Below, in pieces: positions 52,500 to 60,727 of a stretch of 64,000 bases of DNA (the first letter of the stretch is position 1; every line of letters starts with the position of its first letter). A model generated the notes under the pieces. It had not been told where the DNA came from, searched no databases, and was given only the letters and a program-made list of their open reading frames with translations. A program made the position numbers and the translations under genes. Origin of the DNA: an uncultured Eubacteriales bacterium (lineage in GTDB: Bacteria > Bacillota > Clostridia > Oscillospirales > Acutalibacteraceae); contig ONFG01000011.1 in assembly GCA_900317025.1 (NCBI GenBank), forward strand, positions 54,264-118,263, in the 5' to 3' direction.

Positions 52500-53347
52500 C
52501 AGAGAGCACCTCCCAAAGCTTTAAGCTGCTCAAGCAGCTCGTTTCTGCCGACCTCATACTGCTCGGCGTTCGGAGCCGCACCGTGCCAGTTGACCTGATT
52601 CTCCATGTAGGAAACGCCCTTGCCCTTTACGGTCTTTGCGATGATAGCGGCAGGCTTGCCCTTTACCGCCTTTGCTGCATTGACGGCTGCTTCGATCTCG
52701 TCGAAGTCGTGACCGTTCATCTTGAAGACCTCAAAGCCGAATGCCTCAAGCTTCTTGTCGAGCGGCTCAAGACCGCCGACCTCTTCGACCGTTCCGTCGA
52801 TCTGAAGACCGTTACTGTCTATGATAACCGTGAGGTTGTCAAGCTTGTTGTGAGAAGCGAACATGAGCGCCTCCCAGACCTGACCCTCTTCACACTCGCC
52901 GTCGCCGAGGAGCGTGTAGACTCTGTAGTCCTTATTATCTATCTTGCCGGCAAGAGCCATTCCGCAGGCTGCGGAGACGCCCTGTCCGAGTGAACCTGAA
53001 CTCATGTCGATGCCGGGCGTACCCTTCATATCGGGGTGACCCTGGAGCATAGCGCCGACCTTGCGAAGCTTGGGAAGCTCTTCAAGCGGGAAGAATCCCT
53101 TGAGCGCCAGCACCGCGTAAAGCGACGGGCAGCAGTGACCTTTTGAGAGCACAAAGCGGTCTCTGTCGGCCATATCGGGGTTTGCGGGATCAACGTTCAT
53201 CTCTTTGTAATAAAGATATGTGTAGATGTCGGCCGCTGAAAGCGAACCGCCCGGATGACCGGACTTGGCATTGAAAATGCCCTCTAAGGCGTACAGCCTT
53301 GCCTTTGTGGCAAGCACCTGAAGCTCTTGCTTTTCGTTAGAGTTCAT
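52499..53347 (-). CDS. Transketolase, N-terminal (thiamine pyrophosphate) subunit
   Basis: The 282-residue half has the thiamine-diphosphate-binding region: NAKSGHPGGSLSAADI, SKGHCCPSLYA, and GDGECEEGQVWEA (the GDG...N-type motif, with IDSNGLQIDG). Split transketolases are common in Clostridia. The ATG at 53347 follows AGGAGA; a start 15 codons upstream is less likely. The promoter has a palindrome at its start site. Confidence 0.95.
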   Translation of the reverse strand: MNSNEKQELQVLATKARLYALEGIFNAKSGHPGGSLSAADIYTYLYYKEMNVDPANPDMADRDRFVLSKGHCCPSLYAVLALKGFFPLEELPKLRKVGAMLQGHPDMKGTPGIDMSSGSLGQGVSAACGMALAGKIDNKDYRVYTLLGDGECEEGQVWEALMFASHNKLDNLTVIIDSNGLQIDGTVEEVGGLEPLDKKLEAFGFEVFKMNGHDFDEIEAAVNAAKAVKGKPAAIIAKTVKGKGVSYMENQVNWHGAAPNAEQYEVGRNELLEQLKALGGAL

Positions 53348-53395
53348 CGTTTTAACATCTCCTAAAAACCGAATTTTTGGATCAAAGCACAATTT

Positions 53396-53408
53396 CGGGA
53401 TTATCCCG
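53396..53408. promoter_or_regulatory. Palindrome at the transketolase transcription start
   Basis: CGGGATTATCCCG, a 6-1-6 palindrome placed 4 bp past the -10 box, where a repressor would block initiation. Regulator unknown. Confidence 0.4.
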
Positions 53409-53412
53409 TATC

Positions 53413-53441
53413 ATTTTAACATAATGTGTCGTTTTTCGCAA
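53413..53441 (-). promoter_or_regulatory. Promoter of the transketolase genes
   Basis: TTGCGA (53436..53441), 17-bp spacer, TAAAAT (53413..53418) on the minus strand. Confidence 0.75.
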
Positions 53442-53568
53442 GCGGAAAAACCGAATTGGAAATAGAAATATGCCCAACAGAAGCCCTCCGTTTTTGTGTA
53501 ATATGCTTCGGGAACTTTTTTATTCTCCGCAGTACTATTATTTCCGACGCAGCTCAGACTATCCGTAC

Positions 53569-53606
53569 AAAAAAGCCGCTCCCCATGCGCCACGCACGAG
53601 GAGCGG
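53569..53606 (-). terminator. Terminator of the LRR lipoprotein gene
   Basis: CCGCTCC / GGGAGCGG stem with inner GTGCG/CGCAT pairing, followed by a run of six T on the minus strand. Confidence 0.9.
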
Positions 53607-53619
53607 TGTATATGTATAA

Positions 53620-54642
53620 CTATTTCAGCCCAAGCTCATGCTCAAGGTCGGTGTCGAACGCCTTCTTGGGGTCGAGCTTTTCAATCTCGATCGCCGTTTT
53701 GAGGTCGGAGTGAGTGACCTCGCAGGACGGCAGAGCGTCCATAAATTCGCCGACGTTCTCCTTCGAGACGGCGTAGTCGCCCTCGATGTTGAGCTTTTTA
53801 AGCGTTGAAACGGAGGAAAGCGGCTTGATGTCGGGGACGGCGTCGTTTGTCAGAACAAGCTCCGAGAGCTGCTCCATACCGGTAAAGGGGGAAACGTCGG
53901 TGATCGCGCAGTTCTCCGCGTAAAGGATCTCGAGCTTTGAAAGCTTTGAAAGTGGGGAAAAGTCGGTGATCCCGGGGTTGTCGCCGATATAAAGCTCACG
54001 AAGCTGAGTAAGCGAACCGAGCACGGAGATATCGGTAAGCCCCGTGGAGTAGAGGTCGAGCGTGTGGAGCCTTTCGAGCCCTTCAAGCGGGGCAAGGTCG
54101 CTCACGGCGTCGGAGCCGAGGTAAAGCGACGTGATATCCATTCCCTCCAGCGGTGAGATGTCCGTCACGGCGGTTTCGTCAGCGTAGAGCGTTTCAAGCT
54201 GCTCAAGCTCCGCTGCCGCGGTGAGATCGTCTATCGGGTTCGCTCCGATGTCGAGATATGTAAGGTGTGAAAGCGACATCACCGGCGAGATATCGGTGAT
54301 CGCGTTCGATGAAATCGTAAGCACCTGAAGTTCGGAAAGCCCGCGCAGCGGCGAGATATCGGTGATATGGTTGCCTCTCAGCGTAAGCTTTCTAAGCGTT
54401 TTAAGCTCGGAGAGCGCCGAGATATCGGTAAGCTCGCAGTTTTCAAGCGAAAGCGCCGTAAGCTCCTCGCAGCCCTTTAAGTCGTCGAGCGACGTTATTT
54501 TCACGTCCTTGAGGTGTATCTCAGACGCATAGCGGTCGATCTCTTCGCCGCCGAGCATGAACGTCTTTTCAAAGCAGCCGGAAAGCGACGCCGCGCAAAG
54601 CATCACCGCCGCCGACAAAACGCCGGCAATCATTCTTTTCAT
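53620..54642 (-). CDS. Leucine-rich-repeat lipoprotein, internalin-like
   Basis: The 340-residue protein has a lipoprotein signal (ASLSGC, lipidated Cys about residue 23). About nine 21-23-residue repeats of the SDS22/internalin type follow (L..L.L..N.ITDISPL), with conserved TDISPL or TDxSPL in most units, and a short Glu/Lys-rich end. It should sit on the outer face of the membrane and bind a protein ligand; the partner is unknown. The start follows GGGGGA. It lies 27 nt after the nuclease lipoprotein gene. Confidence 0.9.
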   Translation of the reverse strand: MKRMIAGVLSAAVMLCAASLSGCFEKTFMLGGEEIDRYASEIHLKDVKITSLDDLKGCEELTALSLENCELTDISALSELKTLRKLTLRGNHITDISPLRGLSELQVLTISSNAITDISPVMSLSHLTYLDIGANPIDDLTAAAELEQLETLYADETAVTDISPLEGMDITSLYLGSDAVSDLAPLEGLERLHTLDLYSTGLTDISVLGSLTQLRELYIGDNPGITDFSPLSKLSKLEILYAENCAITDVSPFTGMEQLSELVLTNDAVPDIKPLSSVSTLKKLNIEGDYAVSKENVGEFMDALPSCEVTHSDLKTAIEIEKLDPKKAFDTDLEHELGLK

Positions 54643-54669
54643 TGCAGTATTATCCCCCTTTTATTCCTG

Positions 54670-55260
54670 TCAATCGCTGTCAAAAACGCCTGTGGACCAC
54701 AGCCCTCTTCCCTCTGCCTTCGCTTCGTCCTGAAGCTCGTAGAAGCGGTCTTTGTACTCCTTGTTCTTGCCGACGATCAGCACCTTAGCGTAACCGTCGC
54801 TGAGTATCTTTTCGTTGAGCATCGTGCCGTCGGGCAGGTAAACGTAGCAAAGCGGGCGGCCGTAGCGGTCCTGCGGTTCGGTTCCGTATTCGATGTAAAG
54901 CTCGCTGTCGCCGACAAGCTCCTTCGTGTGGTCGGAGGCAAGCTTGCCCTCGGGAACGTTTTTGTCGCTGTCGGGGTGGACCGACTCGGGCGTATCTATC
55001 CCGATCAGGCGGACGTTCTTCTTCTCGCCGTCAATCATGAGCTTAATCGTGTCGCCGTCAACAATCTTAACGACCTCGTAAGGTCCTTCCCTTCCCTCGG
55101 ACGACAACGCGCCCGACGCACCCGACGAGGCGCTCTGAGAGGACTCCTCCTCGTAATAAAGCAGCTCGTCTAAAAGCTCCTCGGAACAGCCGGAAAGCGG
55201 TGCTGCCAGCACCAGCGCGGCCGCCGAAACAGCGATCGCTCTTTTAAAAAAACTGTGCAT
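54670..55260 (-). CDS. Thermonuclease-family (SNase-like) lipoprotein
   Basis: The 196-residue protein has a lipobox (APLSGC, Cys about 25) and an acidic/Ser-rich spacer. Its SNase domain has VVKIVDGDTIKL, VRLIGIDTPESV, and DRYGRPLCYVYL, which carry the catalytic Asp, Arg, Glu and Arg of staphylococcal nuclease. It probably degrades extracellular nucleic acid at the cell surface. It is paired with the LRR lipoprotein gene. Confidence 0.93.
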   Translation of the reverse strand: MHSFFKRAIAVSAAALVLAAPLSGCSEELLDELLYYEEESSQSASSGASGALSSEGREGPYEVVKIVDGDTIKLMIDGEKKNVRLIGIDTPESVHPDSDKNVPEGKLASDHTKELVGDSELYIEYGTEPQDRYGRPLCYVYLPDGTMLNEKILSDGYAKVLIVGKNKEYKDRFYELQDEAKAEGRGLWSTGVFDSD

Positions 55261-55352
55261 TGATTCAACCCCCTTAGTTGGCTGAGAAGAAAATAAACTT
55301 GGTATGCGGCAGTAAAGTCGTTATACAAAGCAAATCTGCAACGGTACTGCCT

Positions 55353-55376
55353 GCGGTCGCTCGACCGCCCTTTTTT
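55353..55376 (+). terminator. Plus-strand terminator-like hairpin between gpsA and the nuclease gene
   Basis: 7-bp stem GCGGTCG / CGACCGC followed by CC and six T on the plus strand. No plus-strand gene precedes it; a promoter-like TTGGTA-17-TATACA lies at 55299..55327. Confidence 0.35.
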
Positions 55377-55391
55377 GTGATACCTCAGCCG

Positions 55392-56357
55392 TTACATGAA
55401 GTCGAATTCACGCTTCACGCTTCTGCTGAAAAGCTCGTCGAGAGCCTTCTTTCCGTCAACCTCGCCCGCAAGCAGTGCGCGAACAGCGTTGACGATTGGC
55501 ATTTCCACGCCGTATTTGTGAGAGAGCGAGACGAGCGCGCGGCACGTAGCAACGCCCTCGGCAAGCTGTGTGTAAGGCTCGCCCCTGACGAACGTCTCGC
55601 CGAACATTCTGTTGTGACTGAACTTCGAGAACAGCGTCGCCTCGTAGTCGCCGAGATGGCAAAGCCCGTAGGCGGAGTATTCGCTGCCGCCCATCGCCTT
55701 GATGAGCTTTCCTACCTCGTGAGTGCCGCGGCTCATGAGCGCGCCTTTCAAGCAGGCGTAACCCATGCCGTCGAGCATTCCGGCGGCGATCCCGACAACG
55801 TTTTTCGCCGCCGCGCCGACCTCGCTGCCGATAAGATCCGTTCCGAGATAGAAGCGGATAAGGCTGCTCGAAAACTCGGCGACAAGCTTCTGCTTTAGCT
55901 CCGGATACGCGCTGTCGATAACCATGCAGTTCGGCACGCCCGCGACGAAATTCTGCGGGTGACCGGGACCTACCCATACCGCCACGGGGATCTCGCCCAG
56001 CACCTCACCCACTACCTGTGTCAGGCGGCAGCCCGTACCTTCTTCGATGCCCTTCATGCACAGCACGAAGCTCTTGCCGGTGAGGTCAAATTTCTTAACG
56101 TCCGAAAGGAACGAGCGCAGCGCCTGGCTGCTTATCGAAATAACGATAATCTCGGCTCTTGTCACGGCTTCTTCAAGGTCGTCCGAGATCATAAGGGAGT
56201 CCGGGAAGGTGAGCATACCGTTTTGGCGCGTCTCCTTCAGCTCCTTTAAATGAGGCGAATCCGGTAGCCCCCACGACATCACCTCGTGACCTACCTTGTT
56301 AAGATACCATGCAATAAACGCGCCCCATCGGCCGCAGCCGAGTACAGATATTTTCAT
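55392..56357 (-). CDS. gpsA: NAD(P)H-dependent glycerol-3-phosphate dehydrogenase
   Basis: It makes sn-glycerol-3-phosphate for phospholipid and wall polymer synthesis. The 321-residue protein has the NAD-binding start ISVLGCGRWGAFIA, the WVGPGHPQNF segment (family GPSFA variant), and the active-site lysine region GAAAKNVVGIAAG. CMKGIEE is also typical. A consensus promoter precedes it; the start follows AAGGAG. Confidence 0.95.
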   Translation of the reverse strand: MKISVLGCGRWGAFIAWYLNKVGHEVMSWGLPDSPHLKELKETRQNGMLTFPDSLMISDDLEEAVTRAEIIVISISSQALRSFLSDVKKFDLTGKSFVLCMKGIEEGTGCRLTQVVGEVLGEIPVAVWVGPGHPQNFVAGVPNCMVIDSAYPELKQKLVAEFSSSLIRFYLGTDLIGSEVGAAAKNVVGIAAGMLDGMGYACLKGALMSRGTHEVGKLIKAMGGSEYSAYGLCHLGDYEATLFSKFSHNRMFGETFVRGEPYTQLAEGVATCRALVSLSHKYGVEMPIVNAVRALLAGEVDGKKALDELFSRSVKREFDFM

Positions 56358-56394
56358 TAGCAGCGTCTCCTTATTTGTGTAAAATTCTGTATAA

Positions 56395-56423
56395 ATTATA
56401 CCATTATCTATGCGTTATGTCAA
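56395..56423 (-). promoter_or_regulatory. Consensus promoter of gpsA
   Basis: TTGACA (56418..56423), 17-bp spacer, TATAAT (56395..56400) on the minus strand. Confidence 0.93.
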
Positions 56424-56439
56424 AGAAGTTTTTGTAAAC

Positions 56440-56470
56440 AAAAATCCGCGCCCCAAAGCGGAGCACGGAT
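56440..56470 (-). terminator. Terminator of the secreted amylase gene
   Basis: Stem ATCCGTGC / GCGCGGAT (one mismatch or G-U) with an 11-nt loop, then TTTTTG on the minus strand. Confidence 0.75.
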
Positions 56471-56512
56471 CTTTGTGAAAGGATATAAATTCATGTATGC
56501 TTTTTGTGTTTA

Positions 56513-58786
56513 TTACTTGAGGTAAGCGCCGTCTGTACCGATCTTGCCGGAAGGAGCGCTTGCGTTCTTGAGAACGTAGCATCTCATGTTGCCCTGGCCG
56601 ATGGAGTCGGTCGTGAGCGAGCCGTTGGTAACGTTTACAGTCTGACCAGTAACTACCTCGATGTATGTGCCGTTTTCAACGCCCGTGAAGGTCGCGCCGC
56701 CGGAAACTGTTACAAGCGCATAGCTGTCAACGCCGTCGCCTGTGTAGCGGCGCTTGTAAGCCATGTTGCCGCTGCAGCCGTCTGTCGAATACTGACCCTT
56801 CTGGAGCGCGGGAACTGCGCGTCTGATCTGATTAAGTCTTCTGACGTGCTGTGCGAGCGGATTGCTCAGAGTCTCCTGAACCTTGCCGCTTGCTGTGTAC
56901 TCGCCGAAATCGGAAGCCGTTACGTCGCCCTCAAGATAATCGCCGAAGTATGCACGGCCTGTCGTTGCGAGAGGAGCGTTAGGACCAACGTCGATCTTTG
57001 CGCCCTTCATGAACTCGACCTCGGAGCCGTAGTAGAGGCAGGGAATGCCGCGGAAGGAGAACATAAGCGAGAGGTTCTCTGCCCATGCCGCAGTACCGCC
57101 GTTGTAACGTATCGTATCGTCGGAGCCGATCTCCGGACCGTAGTCGTGAGAATCGACGTAGGTAACTACCCATGTTGCGTCGTTGAAATACTGATCCTCT
57201 GCAAGAGCAGCTCTGTAAGCGGAGCCTGCGTTCTCGAAGTTTCTGTGCATCGAGAAGTCGATAACGCCCGTGCCGTTCCACTGGCTGTAGTCCGGCGTAT
57301 GGTAGCTGTTGCCGTTGAGGTAAGCGTTTGTGCTGGTCGGAACGCCGCTCGGGTTGGAATACTGATCGTAATGCTTCTTTGAAGGCTCAATGTTAGCCGT
57401 CGGATCCGTTGTGTTCCAGTTGCCGATCCATGCGCTGTCTGTCTCTTTCCATGTGAAGAAGGGCGGCGAGCTGGAGGGGATATTGTGGTTCCATACGTCG
57501 CGGACTCTTGCGCAAACCTCGCCGAAGATGTAGAAGTTGTCATACTTCTCATAGATCGGGAAATAAGCGCTGTTGAGCGTCCAGCGGTTGATGTGCTTCT
57601 CGGTATCGAGACGGAAGCAGTCAACGCCCATATCTACATAGCTTGTGTAGCAATCATTAATATAATCCGCTACTTTCTGATTCTCCGTATTGAGGTCAAC
57701 GCAGTCGCCGGCCATGGAACCCTGCTGCTCGATCGAGGACTCATAGCCCATGTTCTGCTCGCGGTGGTAGTTGTTGTCCGGGTCGTGACCCTCGTGCTTA
57801 AGATCCTTGAGGATGTTAAGTCTTGCCTGGAACTGGTCGCCGGGCTTGAGGGAAGCGTAGTTCGGATAAGATTTTGCAAGGTCGGATCCGGGGATGACCT
57901 GCATAGCGTTGTCGGCATCGTCGAGAGCGTCGTAATTCTTTGTGAACATCTCGCCGAGACCTGCCTCACCGAAGTTGCCGGTGTGGTTCCAGACGACGTC
58001 CTGAACGATCTTGATGCCCTTTGCGTGAGCCGCATTGATAAGATCCTGGTAAGTCGCGCCTTCGCTCTCGTAGCGCGGGTCTACCTTGCTGAAATCAAAA
58101 GCGTGATAGCCGTGATAGTCATAGCCGCTGGCATTTTCGACTACAGGCGTGATCCAAATCGCCGAGAAGCCGAGAGCCTTGATGTAGTCGAGCTTGTCGA
58201 TAAGGCCCTGGAAGTCGCCTCTCCATGCCGGGTCGGAATCGGGGTTGTTGGCATTGCCGTCGTCCCAGCAGTGAAGGTTGTTGCCTGTGTCGCCGTCATA
58301 GAAGCGCGTAGTCATAACGAAGTAGATCGAATCCTCACGCATATCGGTGCGCTCCCAGTCGGTCGGGTTGACGTTTCCGCCGCCGCCCGTGCCGGGCTTC
58401 TTTGTATACCATTTCTTGCCGTCGTACCAGTATTCGCCGGCAGTATCTCTCGTAAGCTCGGCAGTACGGCTGCCGTTTACGATGAACTCCATATTGATCT
58501 TGGTAATGCCGTCGAAGGTCTTGCTGTACCAGCCGTCACCCTCGTCTGTCATTGCCTCGCCGGGAAAAGCAGTTTCGAGGTTCTGGGGCAGAGAGTTCCA
58601 ATAGTAGATCGTCGGCGTACCGGAAGCACTCTTGTAGTGAACGGTGATACCCGACGCAGCAGACTCTTCAGCGCTGACCTCTGCCGCGGACGCATTGACC
58701 GAGCTGTTGAGCACGGCGATACTGCCGCTCGCTACAAGACCGGTCAGCAATGCGCAGCAAATAATTTTGGTGAAAAGCTTTCTCAT
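56513..58786 (-). CDS. Secreted GH13 alpha-amylase with CBM26-like module
   Basis: The 757-residue protein has a signal peptide (about 1-34, ending NASA). A CBM26-like starch-binding module covers about 46-130 (ITVHYKSASG, IYYWNS, PGEAMTDEGDGWYSKTF) and a Gly-rich hinge 132-138. The GH13 barrel has DVVWNH (263-268), nucleophile Asp394 in FRLDTEKH, Glu423 in FGEV, and DSHD ending at Asp548. A beta-sandwich C domain follows. It has no dockerin and no anchor, so it is probably released and cuts starch to oligosaccharides. The ATG at 58786 follows AAGGAGG; an upstream in-frame codon is not credible. Confidence 0.96.
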   Translation of the reverse strand: MRKLFTKIICCALLTGLVASGSIAVLNSSVNASAAEVSAEESAASGITVHYKSASGTPTIYYWNSLPQNLETAFPGEAMTDEGDGWYSKTFDGITKINMEFIVNGSRTAELTRDTAGEYWYDGKKWYTKKPGTGGGGNVNPTDWERTDMREDSIYFVMTTRFYDGDTGNNLHCWDDGNANNPDSDPAWRGDFQGLIDKLDYIKALGFSAIWITPVVENASGYDYHGYHAFDFSKVDPRYESEGATYQDLINAAHAKGIKIVQDVVWNHTGNFGEAGLGEMFTKNYDALDDADNAMQVIPGSDLAKSYPNYASLKPGDQFQARLNILKDLKHEGHDPDNNYHREQNMGYESSIEQQGSMAGDCVDLNTENQKVADYINDCYTSYVDMGVDCFRLDTEKHINRWTLNSAYFPIYEKYDNFYIFGEVCARVRDVWNHNIPSSSPPFFTWKETDSAWIGNWNTTDPTANIEPSKKHYDQYSNPSGVPTSTNAYLNGNSYHTPDYSQWNGTGVIDFSMHRNFENAGSAYRAALAEDQYFNDATWVVTYVDSHDYGPEIGSDDTIRYNGGTAAWAENLSLMFSFRGIPCLYYGSEVEFMKGAKIDVGPNAPLATTGRAYFGDYLEGDVTASDFGEYTASGKVQETLSNPLAQHVRRLNQIRRAVPALQKGQYSTDGCSGNMAYKRRYTGDGVDSYALVTVSGGATFTGVENGTYIEVVTGQTVNVTNGSLTTDSIGQGNMRCYVLKNASAPSGKIGTDGAYLK

Positions 58787-58805
58787 TGCTATCTTCCTCC
58801 TTAAA

Positions 58806-58819
58806 GTTTGTTGACAAAC
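58806..58819. promoter_or_regulatory. Inverted repeat in the amylase leader
   Basis: GTTTGT-TG-ACAAAC, 20 bp before the amylase start codon and beyond the likely transcription start; a possible operator. Confidence 0.3.
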
Positions 58820-58856
58820 ACAAAAACGCACATAATTTCCGAATATTACTGTTAAT

Positions 58857-58885
58857 ATTATAAAATACCGTTTCTGCTTTTTAAT
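58857..58885 (-). promoter_or_regulatory. Promoter of the secreted amylase gene
   Basis: ATTAAA (58880..58885), 17-bp spacer, TATAAT (58857..58862) on the minus strand. The -35 box is poor, compatible with activator control. Confidence 0.55.
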
Positions 58886-59159
58886 TCTCTAATAGAACTA
58901 AAATGGCAATTGTATAACTTAATACTAGCCAAAGTTAAATTTTGTTTTTTATCAAAAACGCTGAAAATTTACGTTTCAGATGCCCTTTTCCATACTTTTT
59001 GCCAAACGTCACAAACACTTCAAAAAGCTGTCACTTATGGGTGCGATAATATACTTCGGTATGGTACCGTGGGTTTCTGTATAACTAATTAAGGGGGGCT
59101 TTTCGCCCGGCACGATACATTATTTTGAAGGTTTCGGCATACTCTCCATAAATCAGAGA

Positions 59160-59196
59160 AGGCGATGCAGCATATGGTTTGCTGCATCGCCTTTTT
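59160..59196. terminator. Strong hairpin after cpsB, U-run on the plus strand
   Basis: 13-bp perfect stem AGGCGATGCAGCA / TGCTGCATCGCCT with a 7-nt loop. The plus strand continues with TTTTTCG, the minus strand with TTCTCTG. It may end cpsB transcription or a plus-strand RNA. Confidence 0.75.
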
Positions 59197-59217
59197 CGCC
59201 TTTCGTTTTCGGATTCT

Positions 59218-59985
59218 TCAGATCCACAAGCCCATAAGTTTCACCGGCTTTTTTACGTAGTCGAGGTCGAGCGATCCGCCGCTGTAGATCATGTCCGCGT
59301 TCTCGATAAAGCGGTTGGCGTACTTCTCGCCGAGCGTTGACCTGAGCACCTCAAAGCCCTTCTTCAGATTAGGCGGTCGCCTTCTGAGGGAATGGCAGTC
59401 GCTCGTCATAAAATGGACAAGCCCGTGGCGGATCAGGTAGTTGACCATTCCGGTCGCTTTCGTTTTCTTGATGAGCGCCTCGGCGTTGACGTGAGCAAGG
59501 CAGCCCATTTCGATAAGCTCGTAAAGCTCCGTCGGATTTGAGAGCATATAGGAGTAGCGCTCGACGTGGGCGATGATCGGTCTGTAGCCGGAACTCACGA
59601 TGTTGCCAAAGGTACGCTTCAAGCCGTGGGGACGAGCCTGCGTCGGAAGCTCGATGAGGACGTAATCGGTACCCTCAAAGCAGAGCTTTTCAAGGTTCAT
59701 CTCCCCCAGCCCGATTGTGTAGTAGACCTCCGAGCCAAGCTTGAATTCGAGGTCCATATCCCGGAATTCCTTTTCGGCACGCAGCCGTTCAAGGCTCTGT
59801 GCGCGCTTTTTGTCGAACTCCGCGACGGTGATCCTGTCGCTGTCGAAGTGGGGCGTAAAGACAAATTTCGTTACGCCCTGGTTAAGCTCTTCGCGAAGCA
59901 ACCCGATAGACACCTCGGTATTCTTTGCGCCGTCGTCTATTCCGGGAAGGATATGGCAATGGAGATCAGTCTTCTTTTTCGCCAT
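59218..59985 (-). CDS. cpsB: Tyrosine-protein phosphatase, CpsB/YwqE (PHP) type
   Basis: This manganese-dependent PHP-domain phosphatase removes phosphate from the CpsD kinase. The 255-residue protein has DLHCHILPGIDDG (metal ligands), FTPHFD, GSEVYY, IIAHVERY and MTSDCHS. Its GGAGG ribosome site and ATG lie inside the tyrosine-rich end of cpsD, with a 20-nt overlap. Confidence 0.95.
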   Translation of the reverse strand: MAKKKTDLHCHILPGIDDGAKNTEVSIGLLREELNQGVTKFVFTPHFDSDRITVAEFDKKRAQSLERLRAEKEFRDMDLEFKLGSEVYYTIGLGEMNLEKLCFEGTDYVLIELPTQARPHGLKRTFGNIVSSGYRPIIAHVERYSYMLSNPTELYELIEMGCLAHVNAEALIKKTKATGMVNYLIRHGLVHFMTSDCHSLRRRPPNLKKGFEVLRSTLGEKYANRFIENADMIYSGGSLDLDYVKKPVKLMGLWI

Positions 59986-60727
59986 AGTAGTATCCTCCGT
60001 ATTTATAGCCGTACTTATAGTAGTACGAATTTGAAACGTCGGAATCGACCTTGTATTCCATGAGGATAGCGCCCAGCACCTTTAAGCCCGCGTTCTCGAT
60101 ATTCGCCTTGGAGCGCTCTACCATTCTCTTGTCTGTGGAGTCGTGCTTGATGACGAGAATCGCGCCGTCCATGTACTTGCCGAGGACGGAAACGTCAGAG
60201 ATGCCGAGGCACGGCGGGGTGTCGTAGATAACGTAGTCATATTTTTCAGCAAGCGCTTCAACGACCTTCTGCATCTTCACGCTGGAGAGAAGCTCCGTCG
60301 GGTTCGGCGGGATAACGCCGCCGAGAAGGATATTAAGGTCGGAGTCGTCATGCTTGAAGATCGCCTCGTCGAGCGTGACCTCACCCTTGAGTACGTGGGT
60401 AAGGCCGACCGAATGGCGCTGCAGCCTGTGTATACTCGGCATTCTGAGGTCGCAGTCAACGATGCAGACCTTCTTGCCGTAGCCCGAAAGCGCGATCGCA
60501 AGGTTTATCGAAAGGTTCGTTTTGCCCTCGTCCTGGATAGTCGAGGTAACGAGAATGCTCTTGCACTCCTGCGCTACCGCGATGAATTCGATGTTTGAGG
60601 CGATCATCTTGAATGCCTCTACGTAATAGGTAGGCGCGTTGGGGTTTGAAATACTGAACACCTGCTTGACGGTGGTGTGGTGCTTTCTTTTTCTATGCTT
60701 CTTTTTCGTGCTTACCTCGTTACTCAT
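59966..60727 (-). CDS. cpsD: Bacterial tyrosine kinase, CpsD/CapB type
   Basis: This cytoplasmic autokinase works with the membrane activator CpsC to control exopolysaccharide length. The 253-residue protein has a basic N terminus (KKKHRKRKHH). Walker A is TSTIQDEGKT, where the family more often has PGEGKS/T. Walker A' is CIVDCDLRMP and Walker B is YDYVIYDTPP. A C-terminal tyrosine cluster (SYYYKYGYKYGGYYYGE) carries the autophosphorylation sites. It overlaps cpsC by 4 nt. Confidence 0.95.
   Translation of the reverse strand: MSNEVSTKKKHRKRKHHTTVKQVFSISNPNAPTYYVEAFKMIASNIEFIAVAQECKSILVTSTIQDEGKTNLSINLAIALSGYGKKVCIVDCDLRMPSIHRLQRHSVGLTHVLKGEVTLDEAIFKHDDSDLNILLGGVIPPNPTELLSSVKMQKVVEALAEKYDYVIYDTPPCLGISDVSVLGKYMDGAILVIKHDSTDKRMVERSKANIENAGLKVLGAILMEYKVDSDVSNSYYYKYGYKYGGYYYGEKED

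Larger units (their letters stand above)
58787..59217. other. Intergenic region, 431 bp
   Basis: It holds the amylase leader and promoter, an A+T-rich stretch (58890-58980), a region with weak plus-strand promoter-like boxes (59028..59055) and a strong hairpin at 59160..59196. No protein gene is evident. Confidence 0.75.

Noticed and set aside
51555..53347. Frameshifted transketolase
   Set aside because: The two halves overlap as TGATG with complete ends; split transketolase is normal in Clostridia.
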